A stretch of 64,000 nucleotides of DNA, from the NCBI GenBank assembly GCA_023382455.1, contig JAHDVX010000002.1, positions 124,001 to 188,000 of the forward strand, given 5' to 3'. This document shows, one piece after another, positions 53,624-63,169 of the stretch; positions within the stretch are counted from its first letter, which is position 1; each line of letters starts with the position of its first letter. This stretch comes from Flavobacteriales bacterium (GTDB taxonomy: Bacteria; Bacteroidota; Bacteroidia; Flavobacteriales_F; PHOS-HE28). Both the position numbers and the translations under genes were made by a program. The notes below the pieces were generated by a model that was given only the letters and a program-made list of their open reading frames with translations, did not search any database and had not been told where the DNA came from.

Positions 53624-55159
53624 ATGAGCCGCACCGTTGATCTCGCCCTGCCGCCTGCCGACGCGGCCGACCCCGTGCTGGTACGCGAGGCGGCAGCTGA
53701 GGCGGCTGCATTGCCTTTGGAGGCCGTGCGCGGCTGCCGGACGGTGAAGCGCTCCATTGATGCACGCAGCAAGCACCCGCTGATGCGCCTGCGCGTGGAG
53801 CTTTCCACGGAAGTCGATTTCCCGGAGCCCCGGCAAACGCCGCCCGACCTGCCGGATGTGCGCCAAGGCAAGCCGGTGATCATCGTGGGCTGCGGGCCCG
53901 CCGGGCTGTTCGCCGCGCTGGCCTGCATCCGCCATGGCCTGCGGCCCATCATCCTGGAGCGCGGCAAGGACGTGCGCGCCCGCCGCCGCGACCTGGCAGC
54001 GATCAACCGCGAGCATACCGTGGACCCCGACAGCAACTATTGCTTCGGCGAGGGCGGCGCGGGCACGTACAGCGACGGCAAGCTCTACACCCGAAGCCAC
54101 AAGCGCGGCGACGTGGAGGGCATCCTGGAGACCTTCGTGGCCTTCGGCGCCTCGCCGGACATCTTGATCGATGCCCATCCGCACATTGGCACCAACAAGC
54201 TGCCGCGCATCATCACCGCCATGCGCGAGGCGATCATCGCGGCGGGCGGCGAAGTGCGTTTCGGTACACGTGTCACCGACCTCATCATTACCGATGGCGC
54301 CATCCAAGGGGTGCGTACCGCGCAAGGGGGCGAGGTGCTGGCCGATCGCGTGATCCTGGCCACCGGCCACTCGGCACGCGACATCTTCGAGCTGCTGCAC
54401 GGCAAAGGCATCCTGATCGAGGCCAAGCCCTTCGCACTGGGCGTGCGCATCGAACACCCGCAGGCGGTGATCGACCGCATCCGCTACCACAGCGCGGTGC
54501 GCCACCCGGCCCTGCCGCCCGCCAGCTACAGCGTGGTGCAGCAGGTGGATGGCTGCGGCGTGTACAGCTTCTGCATGTGCCCCGGCGGCATCATCGCGCC
54601 CTGCGCCACCGCGCCCGGCGAGGTGGTGACCAACGGCTGGAGCCCCAGCAAGCGCAACAATCCCTTCGCCAACAGCGGCATCGTGGTGGCCGTGGACCCG
54701 CGCACGGGCAACGATCCGCTGAGCGCCCTGCGCTGGCAGCAGCAGGTGGAGCAAACCGCCTGGCGCGCCGGTGGCCAACGGCAAACGGCGCCCGCCCAGC
54801 GCATGGAGGATTTCATCCGCCGCAAGGCCAGCAACGACCTGCCCGCATGCAGCTATCCGCCCGGCATCGTGCCCGCCCTACTGGACGAGGTGCTGCCGCC
54901 CGAGGTGGCCACCCGCCTGCGCGGCGGCCTCAAGGCCTTCGGCGACAAGATGCGCGGCTACCGCACCAACGAGGCGGTGTTGGTGGCCGTGGAGAGCCGC
55001 ACCAGCTCCCCGGTGCGCATTCCCCGCGACCCTGAAACGCTGCAACACCCGCAGGTGAAGGGCCTGTATCCCTGCGCCGAGGGCGCGGGCTACGCGGGCG
55101 GCATTGTGAGCGCCGCGATGGACGGGGAGCGCGTGGTGCGGGCAGTGGCCTTGGCCTAA
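53624..55159 (+). CDS. FAD-dependent dehydrogenase of the COG2509 type
   Basis: 511 residues from the ATG at 53624. Residues about 1-75 are the small N-terminal domain of this family (VKRSIDARSKHPLMRLRVE). The FAD fold begins VIIVGCGPAGLFAALACI, and FGEGGAGTYSDGKLYTR, VILATGHSARDIFELL, SFCMCPGGII and GYRTNEAVLVAVESRTSSPV are family landmarks. The end GLYPCAEGAGYAGGIVSAA binds FAD. The substrate of this broadly conserved flavoprotein is unknown. Confidence 0.9.
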   Translation: MSRTVDLALPPADAADPVLVREAAAEAAALPLEAVRGCRTVKRSIDARSKHPLMRLRVELSTEVDFPEPRQTPPDLPDVRQGKPVIIVGCGPAGLFAALACIRHGLRPIILERGKDVRARRRDLAAINREHTVDPDSNYCFGEGGAGTYSDGKLYTRSHKRGDVEGILETFVAFGASPDILIDAHPHIGTNKLPRIITAMREAIIAAGGEVRFGTRVTDLIITDGAIQGVRTAQGGEVLADRVILATGHSARDIFELLHGKGILIEAKPFALGVRIEHPQAVIDRIRYHSAVRHPALPPASYSVVQQVDGCGVYSFCMCPGGIIAPCATAPGEVVTNGWSPSKRNNPFANSGIVVAVDPRTGNDPLSALRWQQQVEQTAWRAGGQRQTAPAQRMEDFIRRKASNDLPACSYPPGIVPALLDEVLPPEVATRLRGGLKAFGDKMRGYRTNEAVLVAVESRTSSPVRIPRDPETLQHPQVKGLYPCAEGAGYAGGIVSAAMDGERVVRAVALA

Positions 55160-55251
55160 AGGCCCAACACAGGCAGCGGTTTCAACCTATCTTGTGTCTT
55201 ACTTGTACATCCGCCATTGCCGCTGCTTGCAAGGCCCAACACCTTGGATCC

Positions 55252-57432
55252 ATGAAAAATTGCTACCCGGCCCTATTCCTCTCCCTATTCTCCGCACTGG
55301 CCCTGCATGGCCAGGATACCTGCACGGTGGATGCCATCCAGATCCCCGACGCCTTGGATACGTGGCAGCTGGTATCCGGTAGCTACCCGCCAGGCGGCTC
55401 GGTATCCTTCGAGCTCCCCTTGGCCGTAAGCAATTCCATAAGCTATGAATTCAAGACCGGGTGCGGGAACGGTGCCACGGCGGACCATGCCACGGTGATC
55501 GAATACCGCACGCCGCCGCCGTGCATTCTGGTGAATTCCGAATCCAGCAATTGCGCGGACGGGGGAACGATACTTCCGATCGACTTCGTGGTCTACGAGG
55601 GTCCTTCCCGGATCCGCGTGCGCGGGGCGAACGGGGCGGGCGGCAGCTTCACCATGGCCTACCGCTCCATCGGCGGAACACCGGGTATTTGCAACGAATG
55701 CCCTTCCCATGACGAGACCCTGGCACCGGGCAGCTATTGGCAGACCACGGATTGGAGCTACGGCGAAAACGGCTGCCGCGTCTATTATTTCCAGGCCCAC
55801 ATAGGCCTGACATACGAGTTCAAGACCGGATGCGGCGATGTGGCCACAGCGGACCATGACACGCGGATCTCCTTGTCCAACTACACGTGCATGGAATCCG
55901 CAGCGGATGACAACGGTTGCGGATCCGGCAGGTCGCATCTCACCTGGACGGCCACCTGGAACGGAGGAACGTTTGTGCGCGTCAGTGGTGCAAACAATGA
56001 GGCCGGATCCTTCACCATGGCCTACCGGCGATCGGGCGGCAACGGGAGTGTCTGCGGCACCTGCACCCAGTACGACGCAACCCTGCCCGCTGGCTGGCTT
56101 TGGAGCAGCGTTCAGGGGAGCTACCTGCCCGGCGGTTGCCAGGTCTATCGGTTCTACCCCGATTCCGGTTACGTGTATACCGTAAAAACCGGATGCGGCA
56201 ACGGCGCCGCTGCCGACCACGATGCCCGGCTCGAGGTGTTCGACCCCTCGTGCAACCTCGTGATGACGGGCAGTGATGCCTGCGGCGACAGCTCCAGCAC
56301 CGTCCAAGTCCTTGGTACGGGCCAAGGCTGGCTGTACCTGCGCGTCTCCGGAAATGATGGAAGCGGAGGCAGCTATACGCTCGCCACCCGGAAGGGCGGC
56401 ACCTGCCCCACTTGCCCCGGATACGACCAGGCCATCACGCCGACGGAGCCATGGCAAAGCGCCGATGGGCATTTCCTGGAGAATGGCTGCATGGTCTACA
56501 AGATGGAAGTGGAGGAAGGCCGCAGCTATTTCCTTCAGCTGGAGTGTGCCGATTGTGAAATGTGGAGTGACGCCCATGTCACCATGGAGGTGATGGACAC
56601 GGCTTGTGCGCCGGTGAACACCAGCCCGAACTGGCCCTCTTGGGATCCCGACCTCCGGACTTTCCTCGCGACGTACACCGGCACCGTTTATGTGCGGGTA
56701 CACGGATCTTCCTGGCAGGGCCAGGAGTTCAGCCTTTCGTACATGGTGGCCGGAAACGCGGCCGACCAATGCGCCGACGCCCCGTTGATCCCCATTCCCT
56801 TGGAAGGATCGGTGATGCTGCACGGGGATCTCTCCGGCACCACGGCAGCCGGGGATTTCCTTCCGGGCTCCCCGTGGGAGGGTGACTCCGTGGCCTGGTA
56901 TGCCGTGGAACTTTCGGACTACTGCTACAACTTCCTGGTGCGCTATTGCGGCCAGGATCCGGCCTGGGACAGCACGATGAACTTCTTGACCACCGATTGC
57001 TTGGGCGATTCGATCATCCAAGCTTGGCCATCGATCTATTTTCCTTGTGATGATGGCAACGCAAGCCATGAATTCTACCTGCAGCCCGGTACGTACTACT
57101 TGCCCATCCTGTACCAACAAGGGAATTCAGGCGGTGGGGCCTATACCATCGAATTGGCCTGCTCGAACGTGATCATTGACCATGTAGCCCAGCTTCCACC
57201 AACCCCTGCCTGGCAATTAAGGCCCAACCCCGGCATTGATGGAGCCTGGCTGAGCGGAGGTACCGGACCTGCCACCGTGTCCTTGATGGATGCCATGGGC
57301 CGCGAGGTGTACCGGGCATCTGCCAAGGCCGCGCCGTTTTGGATCGATGCGAAGGGCTTTCCCTCCGGCTTGTACCTTATCCGCATGGCGGGCCCTTCCG
57401 GGGTAAGTACACAGCGCTGGGTGAAGGAATAG
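55252..57432 (+). CDS. T9SS-secreted protein with four tandem Cys-rich domains
   Basis: 726 residues from the ATG at 55252; signal peptide ends LALHGQD. Residues about 25-510 hold four repeats of about 120 residues. Each has SYxPGG, then YxFKTGCGxxAxADHD in repeats 1-3 (FKTGCGNGATADHA, FKTGCGDVATADHD, VKTGCGNGAAADHD; repeat 4 is degenerate, LQLECADCEMWSDAH), and a closing RVSGxNxxxGSFTMAYR strand, separated by CxxC linkers. This resembles PPC-type beta-sandwiches. A non-repeated beta domain (about 515-640) and a type A sorting domain (LRPNPGIDG, MDAMGREVY, GLYLIRMAG, RWVKE) follow. Confidence 0.85.
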   Translation: MKNCYPALFLSLFSALALHGQDTCTVDAIQIPDALDTWQLVSGSYPPGGSVSFELPLAVSNSISYEFKTGCGNGATADHATVIEYRTPPPCILVNSESSNCADGGTILPIDFVVYEGPSRIRVRGANGAGGSFTMAYRSIGGTPGICNECPSHDETLAPGSYWQTTDWSYGENGCRVYYFQAHIGLTYEFKTGCGDVATADHDTRISLSNYTCMESAADDNGCGSGRSHLTWTATWNGGTFVRVSGANNEAGSFTMAYRRSGGNGSVCGTCTQYDATLPAGWLWSSVQGSYLPGGCQVYRFYPDSGYVYTVKTGCGNGAAADHDARLEVFDPSCNLVMTGSDACGDSSSTVQVLGTGQGWLYLRVSGNDGSGGSYTLATRKGGTCPTCPGYDQAITPTEPWQSADGHFLENGCMVYKMEVEEGRSYFLQLECADCEMWSDAHVTMEVMDTACAPVNTSPNWPSWDPDLRTFLATYTGTVYVRVHGSSWQGQEFSLSYMVAGNAADQCADAPLIPIPLEGSVMLHGDLSGTTAAGDFLPGSPWEGDSVAWYAVELSDYCYNFLVRYCGQDPAWDSTMNFLTTDCLGDSIIQAWPSIYFPCDDGNASHEFYLQPGTYYLPILYQQGNSGGGAYTIELACSNVIIDHVAQLPPTPAWQLRPNPGIDGAWLSGGTGPATVSLMDAMGREVYRASAKAAPFWIDAKGFPSGLYLIRMAGPSGVSTQRWVKE

Positions 57433-57520
57433 CGGCTTGGAGGAAATGGAGACGGCCTCCCCGCTCCGTACTTCCGGGTGCCAAATTCCGGAAAAAATGA
57501 TCGGATGACCCCCAAATTGC

Positions 57521-57582
57521 CTGATCATCCAATCTTCTGATCTTCCAATTGTCTGATCGTCTGATCTTCTGATCGTCTGATC
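57521..57582. repeat. Tandem 8-nt repeat CTGATCNT
   Basis: CTGATC begins at 57521, 57537, 57553, 57561, 57569 and 57577, always on an 8-base register; the two missing positions hold the diverged units CCAATCTT and CCAATTGT. The block fills the gap between the convergent T9SS and methyltransferase genes. Confidence 0.85.
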
Positions 57583-57584
57583 CC

Positions 57585-58325
57585 TCATCTCCCCTGCCGT
57601 GCCAGCTCCATGCACAGTGCGGCGGCAGCGGCCGCCACGTTGAGTGATTCCGCGCCGCCGAAGGCCGGAATGGCGATGGAGGTGCCCGGCCCTTCGATCA
57701 CGGCCTTGGAAAGCCCATGCGATTCGCTGCCCATCACCAGTACGCACGGCCGGGACAGTGTGGTGGTGAACACGTCGGCACCGCCAGCCTCCGCCTTGTA
57801 GACCGACACGGCATCGGCCTGTGCCTGCGCCAGTGCCGTCGGCAGGTCCGTGCAGGCCACCGGTATGCGGAAGATGGAGCCCATGCTGGCCTGCACGCAT
57901 TTCGGGTTCCACACTTCCACGCTTTCCCGTGTGCACCATACCTGTGCCGCGCCGAACCAGTCCGCGATGCGCAGCAACGTGCCCAGGTTGCCGGGATCGG
58001 CCACGTGGTCCAAGGCAAGCACGAAACGTCCGGGACCCGGCGATTGCAATACCGGCGGCGCAGGCTTCCGTACCACGGCCACCACTTCATTGCCGTGCTC
58101 GAAGGTGCCCATGCGCTCCAGGTCGTGTGCCGGGAGGACGTGGGCTTGTTCCAGCGCCATGTCCCGCGCTGCTTCCTCGGTGGCGAATACCTCCACCACA
58201 TCGAACGGGGAGGCCAGCACCTCGGCCACCACCTTCCGCCCTTGGACCAGAAAGAGGCCCTCGGCCTCGCGCACCTTGCGCTGATGCAACGCCCGGACGC
58301 GCTTCACGTGGGCCGCCCCGCTCAT
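57585..58325 (-). CDS. TrmH/SpoU-family RNA methyltransferase
   Basis: 246 residues from the ATG at 58325. The N-terminal RNA-binding part is KRVRALHQRKVREAEGLFLV. The SPOUT knot has motif 1 LALDHVADPGNLGTLLRIAD, motif 2 VLVMGSESHGLS and motif 3 IPAFGGAESLNVAAAAA. It should 2'-O-methylate a ribose of rRNA or tRNA; the target is not predictable. It is divergent from tamL with 76 bases between starts. Confidence 0.92.
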   Translation of the reverse strand: MSGAAHVKRVRALHQRKVREAEGLFLVQGRKVVAEVLASPFDVVEVFATEEAARDMALEQAHVLPAHDLERMGTFEHGNEVVAVVRKPAPPVLQSPGPGRFVLALDHVADPGNLGTLLRIADWFGAAQVWCTRESVEVWNPKCVQASMGSIFRIPVACTDLPTALAQAQADAVSVYKAEAGGADVFTTTLSRPCVLVMGSESHGLSKAVIEGPGTSIAIPAFGGAESLNVAAAAAALCMELARQGR

Positions 58326-58401
58326 TTGCCAAATATCTTCGCCCGCCGTGGCATGGTTCTTTCCTCCATCGCCGCGAAAATTAGCTTTCCGCCTGCTTCC
58401 C

Positions 58402-60948
58402 GTGCACCGCATCAAGCTCCATATCCCGCTGCTGGTGGCCGTGTCCGCGCTGCTCGCGGCCTGCAACCCCACCAAGCGGGTGCCGCAGGGGGAATACCTG
58501 CTGGTGAAGAACATCGTGAAGTCCGATGCCAAGGACCTCACCGAGGAGGAGCTGCGGGCCATCATCAAGCAGAAGCCGAACAACAAGGTGCTGGGGCAGC
58601 GGCTCTACCTGCACTTCTACAACCTGAGCGATCCGGAAAAGACGGTGCGGCGCAAGGCGGAATCGGATTCGTTGTGCGCCTTGGAGAAGGCCGAGCGGAT
58701 CGCGGAGACCGAGGCGCGGAATGAGCGGCGGGCCGCCCGGGGCAAGCCGCCGGTGAAGCCCCGCGAGAAGGAATGCCCGCGCACCATCCGCGTCTGGCTA
58801 CGCGAGGACGTGGGCGAGGCGCCGGTGGTGATGGACAGCGCGCTGAACGCCCGGAGCGCCGACCAGCTGGAGCTCTACCTCGACAAGGAAGGCTACTTCA
58901 ATGCGCAGGTGAGCGACACCGTCTACTTCAACCGCAGCCGGATGTTCACCGCCAAGCGCGGCCGCCCCTACCGCCAGCCCAAGGCCGAGGTGGAGTACCG
59001 GATCAAAGCAGGCAGGCCCTACACGCTCTGCACGGTGAACTGGATCGTGGACGACCCGGCGATCGACAGCCTGTTGCGCAGCACGTGGAGCCAATCGCTG
59101 CTGGCGCCGGGCATGCGCTTCGATGCCGATGTACTGGACAAGGAGCGCACCCGGATCACCGAGATGCTGCGCCAGAACGGCTACCTCTTCTTCACCCGCG
59201 ACCTGCTGCAATACACCGCCGACACCAGCGCCGGGCAGCACGAAGTGGACCTGCAGCTGCACATGGAGCGCCCCTTGGCCCGCGGCCACCGCGGCCTGGC
59301 GGGTTCCCCGGAGGGCACCGTCTACCACGTGGAGGACATCACCGTGGACATGGCCGGGCGGCCGGCATACGGCCAACCTTCCACCACACCGGACACCGTG
59401 GCGTACCAGGGCAACCTTTTCCTCTTCACCGGCAAGCGCCCGCTGTACCGCCCCAGGGCGCTCAACAGCAACATCCTGCTCAAGCGGGGTGCGAAATTCA
59501 GCGAGAACACCAACAACTGGACCTACCGCCGGTTGACGAACCTGCGCGTGTTCGACCGCGTGGAGATCACCTTCGACACCGCCCGGACCCGGACGCCCAA
59601 CGCCGCCGATTGCCGCATCACCCTGCTGCCGGCCAGCCGCCAGAATATGTCCGTGGAGGGCTTCGGCACCAACCGGGGCGGCTTCCTGGGCACTTCCCTG
59701 AGCCTGAACTACCGCCACCGCAACCTGTTCCGGAGCATGGGCAGCATCGAGGGCCGCATGTCCCTCGGCCTGGAGGCCCAGCAAAGCCTGGGCGGCGGGG
59801 ATGGCGCCGAGGATGCGGCCACCAACCTGGGCAAGGAGGTGCTGTTCAACACCATGGAACTGGGGCCGGAGGTCACCATCCGGTTCCCCCGCTTCATGAT
59901 CCCCTTCCTGGCCACCGATGAACGGTGGCCCAGGACCTGGGGCCGGCGCACGGCCATCAACCTGCTGTACAACTACCAGCGGCGGCCGGACTACACGCGC
60001 ACCCTGGCCAAGCTGGGGTTCGGCTACGAGTGGAGCAAGGGCCGCAACACCTCCGTGGCGCTCTATTGGGCCGACGTGAACATCATCCGGATCCCTTACA
60101 TCAGCGAAGGATTCCAGGAATTCATCCGCACCTCGCGCGATGCCATCCTTCGGGACAGCTACACGGACCACGTGGTGGCCGGCCTGCGTGCCGTGGTGAC
60201 GCTCAACTCCCAGGGCGCCGCCAGCCACAAGCGCAGCGTGTTCTTGTGGCGGCCCAGCATACAGACCTCCGGCAACCTGCTGAACCTGGCCAACCAGGCC
60301 ATCGGCATGGACCAGCTGGCCGATACCGCCGGCAACCGCTTCTACACCTTGGCCGGCGTGCGCTTCGCCCAGTTCGTCAAGCTGGAAAGCGACCTCCGCT
60401 TCTACCACAAGATCCACGACAAGAGCAGCCTGGCCTTCCGCGTGGACGCCGGCGTGGGCGTGCCCTACGGCAACCTGGAGGTGCTTCCCTTCGAAAGCAG
60501 CTTCTTCAGCGGCGGCGCCAACGGCCTGCGCGCCTGGCGGGCCCGCTCCCTGGGCCCGGGGTCGTACCGCGCACCGCTGGACGCCTATGACCGCGTGGGC
60601 GAGGTGCGCCTGGAAGGCAACGCGGAATACCGCTTCAAACTGATCGGCTACCTGGAAGGCGCCCTGTTCGCGGACATCGGCAACATCTGGCTGCTGAAGG
60701 AGGATGCCGCCAAGCCCGGCAGCGGGTTCGACCCCATGAAGGTGCCCGGCGAACTGGCCGTTGGCACCGGCCTGGGCGCACGGCTCAACTTCGACTTCTT
60801 CCTGGTGCGCTTCGACCTCGGCCTGCAGACCAAGGACCCCGGGCTTCCCCCCGGCCAGCGCTGGATCTTCCAACCCCAGGACCCCGCCCTGGCCACTACC
60901 CTGGGCCGGAAACTCAACTTCAACCTGGGCATCGGCTACCCCTTCTGA
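58402..60948 (+). CDS. tamL: TamL-type Omp85 lipoprotein (BamA/TamA family)
   Basis: 848 residues from the GTG at 58402; a GTG at 58348 is the longer option. VSALLAACNPTKRVPQGEYLL is the lipobox and start characteristic of Bacteroidota TamL. POTRA-like domains fill about residues 30-360, including a charged Arg/Lys/Glu insert near residues 75-125. The Omp85 barrel follows, with GGANGLRAWRARSLGPGSY as the conserved VRGF-like loop and a last strand ending FNLGIGYPF. It works with TamB in outer-membrane assembly or lipid transport. TAGCTTTC at 58382-58389 may be its promoter. Confidence 0.88.
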   Translation: MHRIKLHIPLLVAVSALLAACNPTKRVPQGEYLLVKNIVKSDAKDLTEEELRAIIKQKPNNKVLGQRLYLHFYNLSDPEKTVRRKAESDSLCALEKAERIAETEARNERRAARGKPPVKPREKECPRTIRVWLREDVGEAPVVMDSALNARSADQLELYLDKEGYFNAQVSDTVYFNRSRMFTAKRGRPYRQPKAEVEYRIKAGRPYTLCTVNWIVDDPAIDSLLRSTWSQSLLAPGMRFDADVLDKERTRITEMLRQNGYLFFTRDLLQYTADTSAGQHEVDLQLHMERPLARGHRGLAGSPEGTVYHVEDITVDMAGRPAYGQPSTTPDTVAYQGNLFLFTGKRPLYRPRALNSNILLKRGAKFSENTNNWTYRRLTNLRVFDRVEITFDTARTRTPNAADCRITLLPASRQNMSVEGFGTNRGGFLGTSLSLNYRHRNLFRSMGSIEGRMSLGLEAQQSLGGGDGAEDAATNLGKEVLFNTMELGPEVTIRFPRFMIPFLATDERWPRTWGRRTAINLLYNYQRRPDYTRTLAKLGFGYEWSKGRNTSVALYWADVNIIRIPYISEGFQEFIRTSRDAILRDSYTDHVVAGLRAVVTLNSQGAASHKRSVFLWRPSIQTSGNLLNLANQAIGMDQLADTAGNRFYTLAGVRFAQFVKLESDLRFYHKIHDKSSLAFRVDAGVGVPYGNLEVLPFESSFFSGGANGLRAWRARSLGPGSYRAPLDAYDRVGEVRLEGNAEYRFKLIGYLEGALFADIGNIWLLKEDAAKPGSGFDPMKVPGELAVGTGLGARLNFDFFLVRFDLGLQTKDPGLPPGQRWIFQPQDPALATTLGRKLNFNLGIGYPF

Positions 60949-60969
60949 TCCCCGCCGCACACCGGTGGC

Positions 60970-60987
60970 CGGGGGCCCTTTCCCCCG
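60970..60987. terminator. Short hairpin after tamL
   Basis: CGGGGG and CCCCCG pair around six bases, 22 bases after the stop; no T tract follows. Confidence 0.35.
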
Positions 60988-61001
60988 CTGCGGCCTTGGC
61001 C

Positions 61002-61009
61002 TACATTTG
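61002..61009 (+). promoter_or_regulatory. -7 promoter element of the aldolase gene
   Basis: TACATTTG matches TAnnTTTG, 26 bases before the start codon. Confidence 0.55.
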
Positions 61010-61035
61010 CCGCCCCGATCACAATCGCAAGATCC

Positions 61036-62106
61036 ATGAGCAAACTGAACACGGCGAAATTGACCGAACTGCTTGGCGCGGATGCCGACAGCCTGCTGGG
61101 CCACACCTGCTCCACCATCAAGAAGGGCGACCTGAACCTGCCCGGCCCCGACTTCACCGACCGCGCCTTCGGCCTGAGCAACCGCTCGCCGCAGGTGATG
61201 CGCAGCATCCAGGCCCTCTACGGCAACGGCCGCCTGGCCAACACCGGCTACATGAGCATCCTGCCCGTGGACCAAGGCATTGAACACAGCGGCGGCGCCA
61301 GCTTCGCGCCCAACCCCATCTACTTCGACGGCGACAAGATCGTGGAACTGGCCATCGAGGGCGGCTGCAACGCCGTGGCCTCTACCTACGGCGTGCTGGG
61401 CAGCGTGGCCCGCAAGTACGCGCACAAGATCCCCTTCATCGTGAAGATCAACCACAACGAGCTGATGACCCTGCCGAACAAGTTCGACCAGGTGATGTTC
61501 GGCACCGTGGAAAGTGCCTGGGACATGGGCGCCGTGGCCGTGGGAGCCACCATCTACTTCGGCAGCGACGAAAGCTCGCGCCAGATCACCGAGGTGGCCG
61601 AGGCCTTCCAATACGCACATGAGCTGGGCATGGCCACCGTGCTCTGGTGCTACCTGCGCAACCCGGGCTTCAAGGTGGAGGGCAAGGACTACCACACCGC
61701 CGCCGACCTCACCGGCCAGGCCAACCACCTGGGCGTCACCATCCAGGCCGACATCATCAAGCAGAAGCTGCCCGAGTGCAACGGCGGCTACAATGCCCTG
61801 AAAGGCTACGGCAAGACCCATAAAAAGGTGTACAGCGACCTGACCACGGACCACCCGATCGACCTGTGCCGCTACCAGGTGGCCAACTGCTACATGGGCC
61901 GCATCGGCCTGATCAACAGCGGCGGCGCCAGCAGCGGCGAAAGCGACATGGCCGAGGCTGTACGCACGGCCGTGATCAACAAGCGCGCCGGCGGCCAGGG
62001 CCTGATCAGCGGCCGCAAGGCCTTCCAGCGCCCCATGAAGGAGGGCGTGCAGCTGTTGAACGCCATCCAGGACGTGTACCTGGACCCCAAGGTGACCATC
62101 GCCTGA
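61036..62106 (+). CDS. fbaB: Fructose-bisphosphate aldolase class I (FbaB/DhnA type)
   Basis: 356 residues. [31 protein letters not shown] and [12 protein letters not shown] are landmarks of the archaeal-type class I aldolase; the Schiff-base lysine is expected in the later strand [24 protein letters not shown] binds phosphate. It splits or forms fructose 1,6-bisphosphate in glycolysis and gluconeogenesis. It has its own promoter and terminator. Confidence 0.93.
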   Translation: MSKLNTAKLTELLGADADSLLGHTCSTIKKGDLNLPGPDFTDRAFGLSNRSPQVMRSIQALYGNGRLANTGYMSILPVDQGIEHSGGASFAPNPIYFDGDKIVELAIEGGCNAVASTYGVLGSVARKYAHKIPFIVKINHNELMTLPNKFDQVMFGTVESAWDMGAVAVGATIYFGSDESSRQITEVAEAFQYAHELGMATVLWCYLRNPGFKVEGKDYHTAADLTGQANHLGVTIQADIIKQKLPECNGGYNALKGYGKTHKKVYSDLTTDHPIDLCRYQVANCYMGRIGLINSGGASSGESDMAEAVRTAVINKRAGGQGLISGRKAFQRPMKEGVQLLNAIQDVYLDPKVTIA

Positions 62107-62123
62107 GAACGCCAGCCGGAACA

Positions 62124-62151
62124 CGCCCCGCTTGCCGGAACGGCCGGGGCG
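62124..62151 (+). terminator. Two-part hairpin after fbaB
   Basis: CGCCCCG pairs with CGGGGCG, and inside it GCCG pairs with CGGC around GAA, with a three-base bulge on one side, 17 bases after the stop. Confidence 0.5.
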
Positions 62152-62162
62152 CACCGATGAGT

Positions 62163-62170
62163 TATTTTCG
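62163..62170 (+). promoter_or_regulatory. -7 promoter element of accD
   Basis: TATTTTCG fits TAnnTTYG, 18 bases before the start codon. Confidence 0.45.
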
Positions 62171-62188
62171 CTTGTACAAACATCGCTG

Positions 62189-63034
62189 ATGGGTTGGTTC
62201 ACACGTGTCAAGCAGGGCATCACCACCTCCACGGAGGAAAAGAAGGAAACGCCCGAGGGGCTCTGGTACAAATGCCCCGAGTGCGCGGAGATCATGACCT
62301 CCGACGACCATGCCAAGAACCTGTGGGTCTGCGCCAAGTGCCAGTACCACGAGCGGGTGGGCAGCGCCGAGTACTTCCAGTTCCTCTTCGATGATGGGAA
62401 GTTCAAGGAGATCGGTGCCGACCTCATCGCCGGCGACCCGCTGAACTTCGAGGACACCCGCAAATACACCGACCGCCTGGCCAAGACGCGCCAGGCCACC
62501 GGCCTGAACGATGCCCTGCGGGCCGCCTACGGCAAGATCGACAAGCAGCAGGCGGTGATCGCCTGCATGGATTTCCGCTTCATCGGCGGAAGCATGGGCA
62601 GCGTGGTGGGCGAAAAGATCGCCATGGCCGCGGACCATGCCGTGCGCAACAAATGCCCCTTGATCATCATCAGCAAGAGCGGCGGCGCCCGCATGATGGA
62701 GGCCGGATTCAGCCTGATGCAGATGGCCAAGACCAGCGCCAAGCTGAGCCTGTTGGCCAAGAAGGGGATCCCCTTCATCAGCGTGCTCACCGACCCCACC
62801 ACGGGCGGTGTCACCGCCAGCTTCGCCATGCTGGGCGACATCAACATCGCCGAGCCCAAGGCCCTGGTGGCCTTCGCCGGGCCGCGCGTGGTGCGCGAGA
62901 CCATCGGGCACGACCTGCCCCCCGGCTTCCAAACCAGTGAATTCGTGCTGGAGCACGGTTTCCTGGACCTGATCGTGGAGCGTAAGGACCTGAAAACCAA
63001 GCTATCCCAGTTCATCCTGATGTTCCGGTCCTGA
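62189..63034 (+). CDS. accD: Acetyl-CoA carboxylase carboxyltransferase subunit beta
   Basis: 281 residues from the ATG at 62189. The N-terminal zinc ribbon is KCPECAEIM with VCAKCQYHER. The crotonase fold follows: VIACMDFRFIGGSMGSVVGE, SKSGGARMMEAGFSLMQMAK and TDPTTGGVTASFAMLGD. It moves the carboxyl group from biotin to acetyl-CoA with AccA, making malonyl-CoA. accA is not nearby. Confidence 0.96.
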   Translation: MGWFTRVKQGITTSTEEKKETPEGLWYKCPECAEIMTSDDHAKNLWVCAKCQYHERVGSAEYFQFLFDDGKFKEIGADLIAGDPLNFEDTRKYTDRLAKTRQATGLNDALRAAYGKIDKQQAVIACMDFRFIGGSMGSVVGEKIAMAADHAVRNKCPLIIISKSGGARMMEAGFSLMQMAKTSAKLSLLAKKGIPFISVLTDPTTGGVTASFAMLGDINIAEPKALVAFAGPRVVRETIGHDLPPGFQTSEFVLEHGFLDLIVERKDLKTKLSQFILMFRS

Positions 63035-63035
63035 G

Positions 63036-63074
63036 CCGGGGCCTACGCCAGTGGCTGCATGGAACCGGCCCCGG
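63036..63074 (+). terminator. Hairpin after accD
   Basis: CCGGGGCC and GGCCCCGG pair perfectly around 23 bases, directly after the stop, followed by GGCCTTCCCTTT. The wide loop makes it less certain. Confidence 0.4.
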
Positions 63075-63117
63075 GGCCTTCCCTTTCACCCCCGGAGGCG
63101 CGAAATGAAAAAAGCCG

Positions 63118-63125
63118 TACATTCG
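63118..63125 (+). promoter_or_regulatory. -7 promoter element of rpsO
   Basis: TACATTCG fits TAnnTTYG, 44 bases before the start codon. Confidence 0.4.
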
Positions 63126-63169
63126 CGCCCTCAACCGCCAAAGGGGCGGCCAGGCAGACACCTACGAAC

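Noticed and set aside
57521-57582. CRISPR array
   Set aside because: Units are 8 bases with no spacers and no cas genes are near.
57513-57590. Minus-strand peptide DQTIRRSDDQTIGRSED
   Set aside because: It is the translation of the 8-base tandem repeat, not a conserved protein.
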